Assembly (NCBI RefSeq): GCF_003390885.1
Contig: NZ_QMEL01000001.1
Location: 248,001 to 312,000, forward strand
Source: Pelagibacterium sediminicola
GTDB taxonomy: Bacteria > Pseudomonadota > Alphaproteobacteria > Rhizobiales > Devosiaceae
Length of the DNA: 64,000 nucleotides
Direction: 5' to 3'
In this document: in pieces, positions 41,108 through 50,743 of the stretch
Numbering within the stretch: position 1 is the first letter of the stretch
Layout of the letters: every line of letters starts with the position of its first letter
The notes under the pieces: model-generated
Seen by the model: only the letters and a program-made list of their open reading frames with translations
Database searches by the model: none
Told to the model about the DNA's origin: nothing
Program-made: the position numbers and the translations under genes

Positions 41108-42703
41108 ATGCCCGTTCGCCCCAATCCCATCCTGCCCGGCTTCAACCCCGACCCCTCCATCCTCCGGGTGGGCGAGGACTATTACATCGCGACCTCGACC
41201 TTCGAGTGGTATCCGGGCGTCCAGATCCATCACTCGAAAGACCTCGCCAACTGGACGCTGATCGCCCGGCCGCTCAACCGGAAGAGCCAGCTCGACATGC
41301 GCGGCAATCCAGACAGTTGCGGGGTGTGGGCGCCGTGCCTTTCCCATGACGGGGAAAAATTCTGGCTGGTTTATACCGACGTCAAGCGCAAGGACGGCTC
41401 GTTCAAGGACGCGCACAACTATATCGTCACCGCAACCGACATCATGGGCCCGTGGTCGGACCCGGTTTACGTCAATTCCTCGGGGTTCGATCCTTCGCTG
41501 TTTCACGACGAGGACGGAAAAAAGTGGTTCCTCAACATGCTCTGGGACCACCGGGGCCGCACCCACAAGTTTACCGGGATCGCGCTGCAGCAATGGGACC
41601 CCCAAACCCAAAAACTCGTGGGGGAACGCAGGAACATCTTCAGGGGCACCGAACTGGCGCTCGTCGAGGGGCCGCATCTTTATCGGCGCAATGGCTGGTA
41701 TTATCTTTTAACCGCCGAGGGGGGCACGGGGTATGACCACGCCTGCACCCTTGCGCGCTCGCGCACGATCGAGGGGCCGTATGAGCTGCACCCGGACACA
41801 TATATCGTCACCGCCAAGGACACACCGCTCAACCCGCTGCAACGGGCCGGGCACGGGGACATCGTCGAGACCCCGGACGGACGCACCTATATCGTTCACC
41901 TGACGGGCCGCCCCACGACCCAGAAGCGCCGCTGCGTCTTGGGCAGGGAGACGGCGATCCAGGAGGCGGTGTGGAAGGAGGACGACTGGCTCTATCTCAA
42001 GCACGGCACCAATGTGCCCGCCGCCGAGGTCGATCTGCCCGGCACATGGGACGAGGAGGCCTTCTGGGCGGAAAAGCACTACCGGTTTGAGGCGGGCACG
42101 CCGCTCGACATCGATTTCCAGTGGCTCAGAACGCCGGACACCGGCCGTATCTTCGAGATAACAGACAACGGGCTGCGTCTGTTCGGACGCGAATCGATCG
42201 CCTCGTGGTTCGAGCAGGCGCTGGTGGCGCGCCGCCAGACCCATTTCGATTACGAGGCCGAGACCGAATTGACGTTCGATCCGGCCGACGAGCGCGAGTT
42301 CGCCGGGCTCATCGCCTATTACGGGCGCTATAATTTCCACTATTGCGCGGTGAGCGGGGACGAGAACGGCAAGCGCGAACTGTTGCTGATGAGTTCGCTC
42401 GCCAGCCACCCGGACGGGAATCTCACCTTTGCCGGCGCGCCCATCGCCCTGCTCCGGACCGGAGCCATCCGGCTCAAGGCCGCGATCCGTAATGGGCGGC
42501 TGCAGTTTTACTGGGCGGAACCGAAGGGCGACTGGCAGGAAGCGGGGCCTCCGCTCGATGCCTCGATCCTTTCGGACGAGTGCGGGGGGCACGCCGAGCA
42601 CGGCAGCTTTACCGGGGCCTTCATCGGCATGGCCGCGCACGATCTCAACGGCAGCGCGCGGCCGGCGGATTTTTCCTATTTCACCTACAGGCCGCTGCGG
42701 TAG
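41108..42703 (+). CDS. Glycoside hydrolase family 43 beta-xylosidase
   Basis: Five-bladed propeller glycosidase releasing xylose (or arabinose) from xylo-oligosaccharides. The N-terminal catalytic Asp is in NPILPGFNPDPSILRVGEDY, followed by STFEWYPGVQIHHSKDL; SGFDPSLFHDEDGKKWF gives the pKa-modulating Asp and ELALVEGPHLYRRNGWYYLL the acid Glu. A C-terminal beta-sandwich (DUF1349-like) of about 200 residues follows. 531 residues from the ATG at 41108 with GGAGGAG upstream. No signal peptide, so it probably acts on imported oligomers in the cytoplasm. Part of the xyl module although separated from xylA by a repeat. Confidence 0.93.
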   Translation: MPVRPNPILPGFNPDPSILRVGEDYYIATSTFEWYPGVQIHHSKDLANWTLIARPLNRKSQLDMRGNPDSCGVWAPCLSHDGEKFWLVYTDVKRKDGSFKDAHNYIVTATDIMGPWSDPVYVNSSGFDPSLFHDEDGKKWFLNMLWDHRGRTHKFTGIALQQWDPQTQKLVGERRNIFRGTELALVEGPHLYRRNGWYYLLTAEGGTGYDHACTLARSRTIEGPYELHPDTYIVTAKDTPLNPLQRAGHGDIVETPDGRTYIVHLTGRPTTQKRRCVLGRETAIQEAVWKEDDWLYLKHGTNVPAAEVDLPGTWDEEAFWAEKHYRFEAGTPLDIDFQWLRTPDTGRIFEITDNGLRLFGRESIASWFEQALVARRQTHFDYEAETELTFDPADEREFAGLIAYYGRYNFHYCAVSGDENGKRELLLMSSLASHPDGNLTFAGAPIALLRTGAIRLKAAIRNGRLQFYWAEPKGDWQEAGPPLDASILSDECGGHAEHGSFTGAFIGMAAHDLNGSARPADFSYFTYRPLR

Positions 42704-42712
42704 CGGCACCCC

Positions 42713-42800
42713 CCTTCGCTGTCCCGGCGAAAGCCGGGACCCATTGCAGCCGCGAGCAGTGAGGCAAGATGGACCCCGGCTTTCGCCGGGGAGGCGAGGG
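42713..42800. repeat. Pair of GAAA/TTTC-loop hairpins (family D) between GH43 and ohr
   Basis: Two inverted hairpins lie between convergent genes: GTCCCGGC-GAAA-GCCGGGAC (42721-42740) and CCCCGGC-TTTC-GCCGGGG (42774-42791). Since the second is almost the complement of the first, the two can also pair with each other. The form resembles the common alphaproteobacterial TGGACCCCGGCTTTCGCCGG repeat. It may end transcription from both sides, though no T run is present. Confidence 0.75.
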
Positions 42801-42820
42801 AGGGACCGGCGCTTGCGCGC

Positions 42821-43246
42821 CTACCCGGCGACGAGATTGACCTCGATATTACCCATGGTGGCGTGGGAATAGGGGCAGATGACGTGGGCGCGGTCCATCA
42901 GGCCACGGACCTCCTCGGCGCTCATGCCGGGCACCCTGGCGGTGAGCGTCACCTTGAGCCCGAAGCCCTCGCCGTCGTCGCGCTTGCCAAACCCCACATC
43001 GGCCGAGACCGATGAATCGTCGGGGAGCTTTTTGTGGTCCTTGCCGGCAGCCGCTTTCATGGCGCCAAGAAAGCAGGCGGAATAACCGGTGGCAAAGAGC
43101 TGTTCGGGATTGGTGCCCGCGCCGCCCGAGCCGCCCATTTCCCTTGGCGTCGAGAGCTTGACGTCCACCTTGCCGTCATCGGTCCTCGAGTGGCCGTCCT
43201 CGCGCCCGCCGGTTGCGGTTGCGTGTGCCGTATAAAGGATTTCCAT
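42821..43246 (-). CDS. ohr: Organic hydroperoxide resistance protein Ohr
   Basis: Thiol peroxidase of the OsmC/Ohr family that reduces organic hydroperoxides. The two catalytic cysteines are present: GYSACFLGAM and HVICPYSHATMGN; the conserved Arg region is in LSTPREMGGSGGAGTNPEQL. The ATG at 43246 (MEILYTAHATATGG) is chosen because AAGGAG lies 7 bases before it; the ATG two codons upstream is only one base from that site. 141 residues. No OhrR-like gene is adjacent. Confidence 0.94.
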   Translation of the reverse strand: MEILYTAHATATGGREDGHSRTDDGKVDVKLSTPREMGGSGGAGTNPEQLFATGYSACFLGAMKAAAGKDHKKLPDDSSVSADVGFGKRDDGEGFGLKVTLTARVPGMSAEEVRGLMDRAHVICPYSHATMGNIEVNLVAG

Positions 43247-43351
43247 GTCCATGCTCCTTGGCTGGTTTGGCGGGGAGGAGGTGTAGTTTAGACGATTTTT
43301 CCACCCGGTCGAATCACCCCCCTTCGACAACGCGGCCGGGACACGCCGGGT

Positions 43352-44755
43352 TCAGCCCCGCTGCATATAAAGGTTTTCCAGCCGCTCGGCGGTCGATTCG
43401 GAAAAGCGGTGATCGGCCGGGGGGTGGGCGCGCTGGCCGCATTCCTTTCGCGGGCAGATGCGGCAGCCGACCCCGATGGGCACCGCGCCCGCCGGGGCGT
43501 CGAGATCGATGCCGTCGGCATAGACCATGGCCGGGGCGTGGGCGATGGCGCACCCCAGCCCGATGGCGATGTGACGGCGCGGGGCGTTGTGGGCGTAGCC
43601 GCCTTTGGCGATGGCTCTCGCGATGCAGAAATAGCGCTGCCCGTCCGGCATTTGCGAGAGCTGGATGTTGATCTGGCCGGGATTGAGGAACGCCGAATAG
43701 ACGTTCCAGCGCGGGCAGGCGCCCGAATGGCGCGGGATGTGGATGCCCGAAAGCGAAAAGCGCTTGGAGATGTTGCCCGCGATATCGGTGCGCACCAGAT
43801 GGAGGGGAATGCCCGCCATGCCGGGGCGCTGGAGGGTCGTCATCCGGTGGCAGACCTGCTCGAAGCTGGCGCGGAAGCGCCGCCCCAGCCGCTCGATGTC
43901 GTAGCGCGTGTCGCGGCAGGCGGTAAAGAACGCCTCATAGGGCATGATTAGCGCCGCCGCCATATAGGAGGCCAGCACGTTGCGGGCGAGGGGAATGGCA
44001 TCGGGCTGGGGCAGGGTGCTGGTTTCGATCAGGTGATCGATCTCGGTCCCCGCGCATAGGAGCGCTGCCTGCTGGGCCATGGCAAAAAGCGCGGATTCGG
44101 GCTCGAGCGTATCGGCGACCGACAGCACGCGCCCCCCGTCCGCGAGCCGCCGCATCACGCCATTGGGGAGCGACACCAGCCGCGTCTCGATGCCGAAGAC
44201 GTTGAAAAGCCAGGCCCTGAGCCCTTGCTCGAACCCCTCGGCGGCGTTGTCGATATCGTGGCGGACGCGTTCGGCGGCGGCTTCGAGCGTGGGAAAATGG
44301 TTGGCGTTTTCCTGGAGAAAATCGGAGACGGCTTCGGTCACCACATTGTGGCCCGTCTCATGGGCCGCCTCGACATGGGTCTCGGGGCGGCGCAGATGCT
44401 TTACGTGGTCGAACAGCTTGAGCACCGCGCGCCCGACGGCGGGGTGGCTGGCGGCAAGATCGCGGATATCGTGATTGGTGAGATCGGCGTCGGCGAAGAT
44501 ATCGTCGCCGAACACTTCCATCAGGTCCCCGGCCAGCCGCCCGTCATCGCTTTCGGCCAGCTCGCCCGGCTCGACCCCGAAATAGCCGGCCGCCCGGAAC
44601 AGGAGCGGCACGGTGATACGGCGGCGATTGTGCTCGATCAGATTGAGATAGCTGGGCGATATGGCGAGCGCCTCGGCGAGCTGGGCCTGGCTCACCTTCT
44701 TCAGGCGCCGCAGGCGCCTCAGCCTGCCCCCGATCTGCGGTTCGCTCGCGGCCAT
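43352..44755 (-). CDS. Short-chain fatty acyl-CoA regulator family protein (RamB/ScfR-like)
   Basis: Transcription factor with an XRE helix-turn-helix (about residues 20-45, SQAQLAEALAISPSYLNLIE), a degenerate ImmA/IrrE-like central part and the C-terminal DUF2083 domain. The latter carries a Cys motif GCRICPRKECGQRAHPP and HSGACPRWNVY. Related RamB, ScfR and MccR proteins sense acetate/propionate status and control glyoxylate or methylcitrate genes. Here aceA lies about 700 bases away, divergently. A stray HExxH (HETGH, about 132-136) sits outside the usual peptidase position. 467 residues. Direct repeats lie just before the start. Confidence 0.88.
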   Translation of the reverse strand: MAASEPQIGGRLRRLRRLKKVSQAQLAEALAISPSYLNLIEHNRRRITVPLLFRAAGYFGVEPGELAESDDGRLAGDLMEVFGDDIFADADLTNHDIRDLAASHPAVGRAVLKLFDHVKHLRRPETHVEAAHETGHNVVTEAVSDFLQENANHFPTLEAAAERVRHDIDNAAEGFEQGLRAWLFNVFGIETRLVSLPNGVMRRLADGGRVLSVADTLEPESALFAMAQQAALLCAGTEIDHLIETSTLPQPDAIPLARNVLASYMAAALIMPYEAFFTACRDTRYDIERLGRRFRASFEQVCHRMTTLQRPGMAGIPLHLVRTDIAGNISKRFSLSGIHIPRHSGACPRWNVYSAFLNPGQINIQLSQMPDGQRYFCIARAIAKGGYAHNAPRRHIAIGLGCAIAHAPAMVYADGIDLDAPAGAVPIGVGCRICPRKECGQRAHPPADHRFSESTAERLENLYMQRG

Positions 44756-44768
44756 ACCCGGCCCTCCT

Positions 44769-44817
44769 CTTTACAAACTTTACAGTTTCCGATGCAATTC
44801 TTTGCAAGACTTTGCAG
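44769..44817. promoter_or_regulatory. Four CTTTRCA direct repeats, likely operator of the RamB/ScfR-type regulator
   Basis: CTTTACA at 44769-44775 and 44778-44784, and CTTTGCA at 44800-44806 and 44810-44816, in the form CTTTACAAA, ACTTTACAG, TCTTTGCAAG and GACTTTGCAG. They lie 14-62 bases upstream of the regulator start, spaced 9, 22 and 10 bases. The unit resembles the Corynebacterium RamB consensus (ARAACTTTGCAAA, recalled from the literature). Autoregulation and control of the divergent small gene and aceA is inferred. Confidence 0.65.
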
Positions 44818-44924
44818 CTTAACATGCTGATTTAACGTATTTTCTTGCAACAAACGCCGTTCTTGTCAATTCTTTACTCAAGCGCAGGCGCAACGCTTGC
44901 AACCTGTTTTGAGGAGAGAAGGCG

Positions 44925-45152
44925 ATGACCGCTATGACCACCACCAGCCCCGGCGAGGAAGACTTCATCACCATCATCGCGCCATCGATGGCCGAAGTGA
45001 TGGCCAGCTTTGCCGCCCAGGGGCTCGCCGAACGCCAATACGCCATCGTCCATCGCGGGGGGCGGCACAGCTTTACCCTGGCCGGAGGCGAAACGCTGTT
45101 CGAGGGCGCGACGATGATCGCGGCGACCTTTGCGCGGCGGGCCGGGGCTTAA
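44925..45152 (+). CDS. Small conserved-looking hypothetical protein upstream of aceA
   Basis: A 75-residue product (MTAMTTTSPGEEDFITIIAP, then SMAEVMASFAAQGLAERQYA, then IVHRGGRHSFTL) with a very good ribosome-binding site (GAGGAGAGAAGG ending 3 bases before the ATG). The sequence reads as a compact alpha/beta protein without signal or membrane segments. It is divergent from the RamB/ScfR-type gene and codirectional with aceA, 326 bases away. Not recognised; function may relate to acetate metabolism by position only. Confidence 0.7.
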   Translation: MTAMTTTSPGEEDFITIIAPSMAEVMASFAAQGLAERQYAIVHRGGRHSFTLAGGETLFEGATMIAATFARRAGA

Positions 45153-45158
45153 AGCAGA

Positions 45159-45226
45159 TCAGTGTTTGACGGAATCGTCGACGTTCCCGCGGTTGCGGCG
45201 GGCCGTTTCCAGAACCTGAAACGACC
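45159..45226. repeat. Short family A element (terminal repeats only)
   Basis: CAGTGTTTGACGGAATC at the left and CCGTTTCCAGAACCTGAAAC at the right are the inverted ends of the family A element, here with only about 20 bases between them and no inner REP palindrome. It abuts family B copy 3. Confidence 0.55.
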
Positions 45227-45249
45227 TTGGCGCTATCCGCCTGCATCGC

Positions 45250-45426
45250 TGCCCCCTCACCCCCGGCCCCTCTCCCACGAGGGGAGAGGGGGCACAAGAG
45301 CCGATATATCCACCGAATCCCCTTCTCCCCTTGTGGGATTGAGGAATGTCCCGAAGGGCAAATCGCTCCGGTGGAGCGATTTGAATGACGAAAGTGGCCC
45401 GGCAAAGCCGGGTCGGATGAGGGGGC
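45250..45426. repeat. Mosaic palindromic element, family B copy 3, with inserted hairpins
   Basis: 177-bp copy with ends GCCCCCTCA (45250-45258) and TGAGGGGGC (45418-45426); these differ from copies 1 and 2 but remain exact complements. Inside, the usual core is interrupted by a near-perfect hairpin AAATCGCTCC-GGT-GGAGCGATTT (45360-45382) and another CCCGG-CAAAG-CCGGG. It occupies most of the gap before aceA. Confidence 0.85.
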
Positions 45427-45478
45427 TGCAGAGGTAACCAACCCCACCAGACTCTATTAACCGAGGAGACTTTCAGAA

Positions 45479-46774
45479 ATGCTCGATAAACCCCACACAC
45501 CCGAGACCTTCCCGGCCCCTGATTGGGCCCCGGACCGCTGGCGCACCGTCCGGCGGGACTATACGCTCGCCGATGTCGTAAAGCTCAAAGGTTCGCTTTC
45601 CATCCGCCATACGCTGGCCGAGAACGGGGCGCGGCGGCTCTGGGAGCTGCTTCAAAAAGAGGACTATTTGCCGACACTGGGCACCTTTACCGGCAATCAG
45701 GCCACCCAGCAGGTGAAGGCCGGCCTCAAGGCCATTTATCTTTCCGGCTGGCAGGTCGCGGCGGACGCCAACACGTCCGGGAACATGTATCCCGACCAGT
45801 CGCTCTACCCCGCCGATTCGGTCCCCGCGATCGTCAGGCGCATCAACAAGGCGCTGCAGCGCGCCGACCAGATCCAGACCATGGAGCGGTTCGAGGGCAA
45901 GTCCGAGGCCGATATCGATTATTTCGTGCCCATCATCGCCGATGCCGAAGCCGGATTCGGCGGGGCGCTCAACGTCTTTGAGCTGATGAAGGCGATGATC
46001 GAGGCGGGCGCGGCGGCGGTCCATTTCGAGGATCAGCTGGCAAGCGAGAAGAAATGCGGGCATCTGGGCGGCAAGGTGCTGGTGCCCACCCGCACCTTCG
46101 TGCGCACCCTCAACGCCGCCCGGCTCGCCGCCGACGTGATGGACGTGCCCACGCTGATCATGGCGCGCACCGATGCCGAGGCCGCCCAGCTCATCACTTC
46201 AGATATCGACGAATACGACGCCCCGTTCATCACCGGGGAGCGCACCGAGGAAGGCTTCTACCGGCTCAGGGGCGGGTTCGAGGCGGCGATCGCGCGCGGG
46301 CTCGCCTATGCGCCCTATGCCGACCTCATCTGGTGCGAGACCTCGACGCCCTCGCTTGAGGACGCCAGGCGCTTTGCCGAGGCGATCCGCAAGGAACACC
46401 CCCACCAGATGCTGGCCTATAACTGCTCGCCTTCGTTCAACTGGGCGAAATATATGGGGGAAAGCGAGATGGAGGCCTTCCAGCGCGAGCTGGGCGCCAT
46501 GGGCTATAAATACCAGTTCATCACGCTGGCCGGGTTCCACAACCTTTCGCTCACCACATTCAACCTGGCGCGTGGTTACAAGGCGCGCGGCATGGCGGCC
46601 TATTCGGAACTGCAGCAGGCCGAGTTCGCCGCCGAGCCGCACGGCTTTTCGGCAACGCGCCACCAGCGCGAGGTCGGCACCGGCTATTTCGACGCGGTGG
46701 CCACCGCGATCAGCCAGGGCAAGGCTGCAACCACCGCCATGTCGGGCTCAACCGAAACGGCCCAGTTCCACTGA
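45479..46774 (+). CDS. aceA: Isocitrate lyase
   Basis: First enzyme of the glyoxylate shunt, splitting isocitrate into glyoxylate and succinate for growth on acetate or fatty acids. The catalytic motif KKCGHLGGK is present, with [24 protein letters not shown] (metal-binding Asp) and [19 protein letters not shown] at 45463-45468 precedes the ATG. Length 431. No malate synthase gene is seen in the window. Regulation by the nearby RamB/ScfR-type protein is likely. Confidence 0.97.
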   Translation: MLDKPHTPETFPAPDWAPDRWRTVRRDYTLADVVKLKGSLSIRHTLAENGARRLWELLQKEDYLPTLGTFTGNQATQQVKAGLKAIYLSGWQVAADANTSGNMYPDQSLYPADSVPAIVRRINKALQRADQIQTMERFEGKSEADIDYFVPIIADAEAGFGGALNVFELMKAMIEAGAAAVHFEDQLASEKKCGHLGGKVLVPTRTFVRTLNAARLAADVMDVPTLIMARTDAEAAQLITSDIDEYDAPFITGERTEEGFYRLRGGFEAAIARGLAYAPYADLIWCETSTPSLEDARRFAEAIRKEHPHQMLAYNCSPSFNWAKYMGESEMEAFQRELGAMGYKYQFITLAGFHNLSLTTFNLARGYKARGMAAYSELQQAEFAAEPHGFSATRHQREVGTGYFDAVATAISQGKAATTAMSGSTETAQFH

Positions 46775-46799
46775 CCGGCGGCTCAATTCACGCCCTTCG

Positions 46800-46838
46800 T
46801 GATTCACGTGAAGCATTGCGATTGCTTCACGTGAATCC
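46800..46838. other. Two parS-like 16-mers inside the aceA terminator
   Basis: TGATTCACGTGAAGCA (46800-46815) matches 14 of 16 bases of the parS consensus TGTTTCACGTGAAACA, and TGCTTCACGTGAATCC (46823-46838) matches 13. Whether ParB binds here is unknown; no parAB genes are in the window. Confidence 0.35.
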
Positions 46839-46846
46839 TTTTTTTC
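46801..46846 (+). terminator. Strong intrinsic terminator after aceA (arms contain TTCACGTGAA)
   Basis: Perfect 15-bp stem GATTCACGTGAAGCA (46801-46815) / TGCTTCACGTGAATC (46823-46837), 7-nt loop, then CTTTTTTTC. Each arm contains the 10-bp palindrome TTCACGTGAA, the core of parS. Confidence 0.92.
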
Positions 46847-46863
46847 TATGCTGGCGCGGGGGG

Positions 46864-47022
46864 CGGTTCAGCTTTTGATGGAAGCGGCCTGCCGGGGCGA
46901 TTGGGGTTGGATCGCACTGGTTTTCCGGGAACGAGTCCCGGACCGATATTGGCGATTTTGGCCGATGCCCGCCCCAATCGCGAGAGCCTTAAACGATGCC
47001 GTTTCCATCGGAACCTGAACCG
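46864..47022. repeat. Dispersed element, family A copy 4 (left of prfC)
   Basis: 159-bp element with terminal inverted repeats: CGGTTCAGCTTTTGATGGAA at 46864-46883 and, at the right, GTTTCCATCGGAACCTGAAC followed by CG ending at 47022. The centre holds TCCGGGAACGAGTCCCGGA. About 105 bases match, in opposite orientation, the element at 48.89-49.0 kb beyond prfC. The remaining bases to 47211 show no clear feature beyond a probable prfC leader. Confidence 0.75.
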
Positions 47023-47211
47023 ATCGCCCCCCCCCGAAGGGAGGCCCTGCCACAAGCGAACCGGCCGGGCAATAAAACCAACCCCATCGAGTGCCGCGGA
47101 TATAGGACACCCGGGCCCGGCAAGCCCCGAATCGCATGGCTTCGCAAGCGGGCGGTTTTGCGATAGGAGAGCGGCGAGAAAATCTTCCCGCGAGCCCCCG
47201 GAGTTCATCGC

Positions 47212-48786
<1,575 letters not shown>

Positions 48787-48802
48787 GGAATTTTTTCCTG
48801 GA

Positions 48803-49005
48803 GCGTCAGGGTTTGACGGATTCCTCGAGGCTCGCGATTGCGGTGGGTTCGGTCTGGACCCCGGGAATGAATCCCGGGGTGACAAGCGGGAATGGGGCAG
48901 GTATCGGCCAAAACCGCCAATGTCATTCGGGGACCCGTTCCCAGGAATCCAGCGCGATCCAACCCCAACCGCCCCGGCATGCCGTTTCCATCAAGACCTG
49001 AACCG
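48803..49005. repeat. Dispersed element, family A copy 5 (right of prfC)
   Basis: About 200 bases with a left end GCGTCAGGGTTTGACGGATT and a right end CCGTTTCCATCAAGACCTGA followed by ACCG. It has two inner palindromes: TGGACCCCGGGAATGAATCC plus CGGGGTGACA (48855-48884) and TGTCATTCGGGGACCCGTTC plus CCAGGAATCCA (48921-48951). Its right half is an inverted copy of family A copy 4. Confidence 0.8.
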
Positions 49006-49007
49006 AT

Positions 49008-50531
49008 CTAACTGGCCGCCATGTTGAGCCGGTAGCTCAGCGCTTCGGCGATATGGGGCTTTTGCACCGCCTGGCTGCCCGAAAGATCGGCGAGGGTGCG
49101 CGCGACCTTCAGGACCCGGTGATAGGCGCGGGCCGAGAGCGAAAAGGCTTCGGCGGCTTTCAAAAGAAGCGCGCGGCTTTCGGAGTCAGGGGCGGCCACC
49201 GTCTCGATCAGCCGCGATGAGGCCGCGGCGTTGGTAAAGGTGCCCGCAGCGCCCAGCGCCTGATACCGGGCGCGCTGGATATCGCGGGCCTTTTTGACCC
49301 GGGCCGCTACCGCCGCGCTCGCTTCGCCCGCGCCTGCCCCCGCGAGCATGTCGGCGGCCGAAACGGCGGGTACGTCGATCCTGATGTCGATGCGGTCGAG
49401 AAACGGACCCGAGATCCGCCCCTGATAGTCGGCGGCGCATCGGTCGCCCCGGCGGCAGGTGTGGCCGGGCGTTCCCGCCATGCCGCATTTGCACGGGTTC
49501 ATGGCGGCGATGAGCTGGACGCGGGCCGGGTAGGAGACCTTCGCGTTGGCGCGGGCGATGACTGTTTCCCCGGTTTCGAGCGGCTGGCGCAGGCTGTCGA
49601 GCGCCTGAGGCTGGAATTCGGGCAATTCGTCGAGAAACAGCACGCCGTTATGGGCGAGCGAAATCTCGCCGGGCTTTGCGTTGTGCCCGCCCCCGACGAG
49701 CGCGGCCATCGAGGCGGAGTGGTGGGGGGCGCGGAACGGGCGGCGGTCCGAAAGCGCCCCGTTGCGCAGGCTTCCCGCGATCGAGGCGATCATCGAGACG
49801 TCGAGCATTTCGAGGGGCGAGAGCGCGGGCAGGATCGAAGGCAGGCGCTGGGCGAGCATGGATTTTCCCGCACCGGGCGGCCCGATCATCAGGAAATTAT
49901 GCCCGCCTGCCGCCGCGATCTCGAGCGCACGGCGCGCCACCTCCTGCCCCTTGATGTCGGAAAGATCGTCCTCGCCCTCGACGGCGAGCGCCTTTTGCGG
50001 AACGGGACGCGCCGCGATCTGGCGCCCGGCCAGATGATTGACCAGCGCAAAAAGGCTTTCAATCGCGATGATGTCGATATCAGGGCTGGCCCATGCCGCT
50101 TCCGGCCCGCAGGCAGAAGGGCAAATGATGCCCTTTTCCTCGGCGTTGGCGGCAATGGCGGCGGGCAGGATGCCGGGAACACGCGAAACGCGCCCGTCGA
50201 GCGCCAATTCCCCCAGAACGAAATAGCTTTCGAGCATATCGGCGGGGATGGCGCCCATCGCCGCCATCAGGCCCAGCGCGATGGGCAGATCGTAATGGCT
50301 GCCCTCCTTGGGAAGATCGGCGGGAGCCAGGTTCACGGAAATGTGCTTGGCGGGCAGGGCCAGCCCCGAGGCGATCAGCGCGGCGCGCACCCGCTCGCGG
50401 CTTTCGCCCACCGCCTTGTCGGGCAGGCCCACGATATTGAATCTGGGCAGGCCGGGCGAGATTTGCACCTGTACGTCAACGGGGACGGCCCTTATGCCCT
50501 CGAATGCGACAGTCGTGATCGACGTGGCCAT
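49008..50531 (-). CDS. comM: YifB/ComM family Mg-chelatase-like AAA ATPase
   Basis: AAA+ helicase-like protein; ComM of naturally competent bacteria promotes branch migration during recombination. The N-terminal ChlI-like fold is visible (PRFNIVGLPDKAVGESRERV), then Walker A (MIGPPGAGKSMLAQRLP), Walker B (NGVLFLDELPEF) and the zinc-like cysteines MNPCKCG ... HTCRRGDRC. The ATG at 50531 (MATSITTVAFEGI) gives 507 residues; the longer frame to 50756 is discarded. A LexA-type box lies 71 bases upstream. Confidence 0.94.
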   Translation of the reverse strand: MATSITTVAFEGIRAVPVDVQVQISPGLPRFNIVGLPDKAVGESRERVRAALIASGLALPAKHISVNLAPADLPKEGSHYDLPIALGLMAAMGAIPADMLESYFVLGELALDGRVSRVPGILPAAIAANAEEKGIICPSACGPEAAWASPDIDIIAIESLFALVNHLAGRQIAARPVPQKALAVEGEDDLSDIKGQEVARRALEIAAAGGHNFLMIGPPGAGKSMLAQRLPSILPALSPLEMLDVSMIASIAGSLRNGALSDRRPFRAPHHSASMAALVGGGHNAKPGEISLAHNGVLFLDELPEFQPQALDSLRQPLETGETVIARANAKVSYPARVQLIAAMNPCKCGMAGTPGHTCRRGDRCAADYQGRISGPFLDRIDIRIDVPAVSAADMLAGAGAGEASAAVAARVKKARDIQRARYQALGAAGTFTNAAASSRLIETVAAPDSESRALLLKAAEAFSLSARAYHRVLKVARTLADLSGSQAVQKPHIAEALSYRLNMAAS

Positions 50532-50601
50532 GCCACCCCCTATGGCTCCGGCGCGCTCAGACTTTATGAGCAAGGCTAGCAGCGCTAGAGGGGATCGGCA
50601 A

Positions 50602-50616
50602 GAACATTTATAGAAC
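50602..50616. promoter_or_regulatory. LexA-type SOS box between comM and a response regulator
   Basis: GAACATTTATAGAAC, i.e. GAAC-N7-GAAC, the reverse-complement form of the alphaproteobacterial LexA consensus GTTC-N7-GTTC. It is 71 bases upstream of comM and about 130 bases upstream of the divergent response-regulator gene. Given the DNA-recombination role of ComM, SOS control of comM is the simpler reading. Confidence 0.7.
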
Positions 50617-50743
50617 ATTTGCACAGGAACGGCCCGATACCCGGGAACCAGCGTGGCTGCGGCAGCATTGAACGGGAAAGGAAAAAAGATCAGTCCTTCC
50701 GCCCCCATTTGCAGATGACGGGCGGGGAGGCAGGAGAAAAAAG

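Noticed and set aside
43352-44755. Active zinc peptidase in the RamB/ScfR-type regulator (HETGH)
   Set aside because: The motif is between the HTH and the ImmA-like region, not at the family's usual active-site position; it may be chance.
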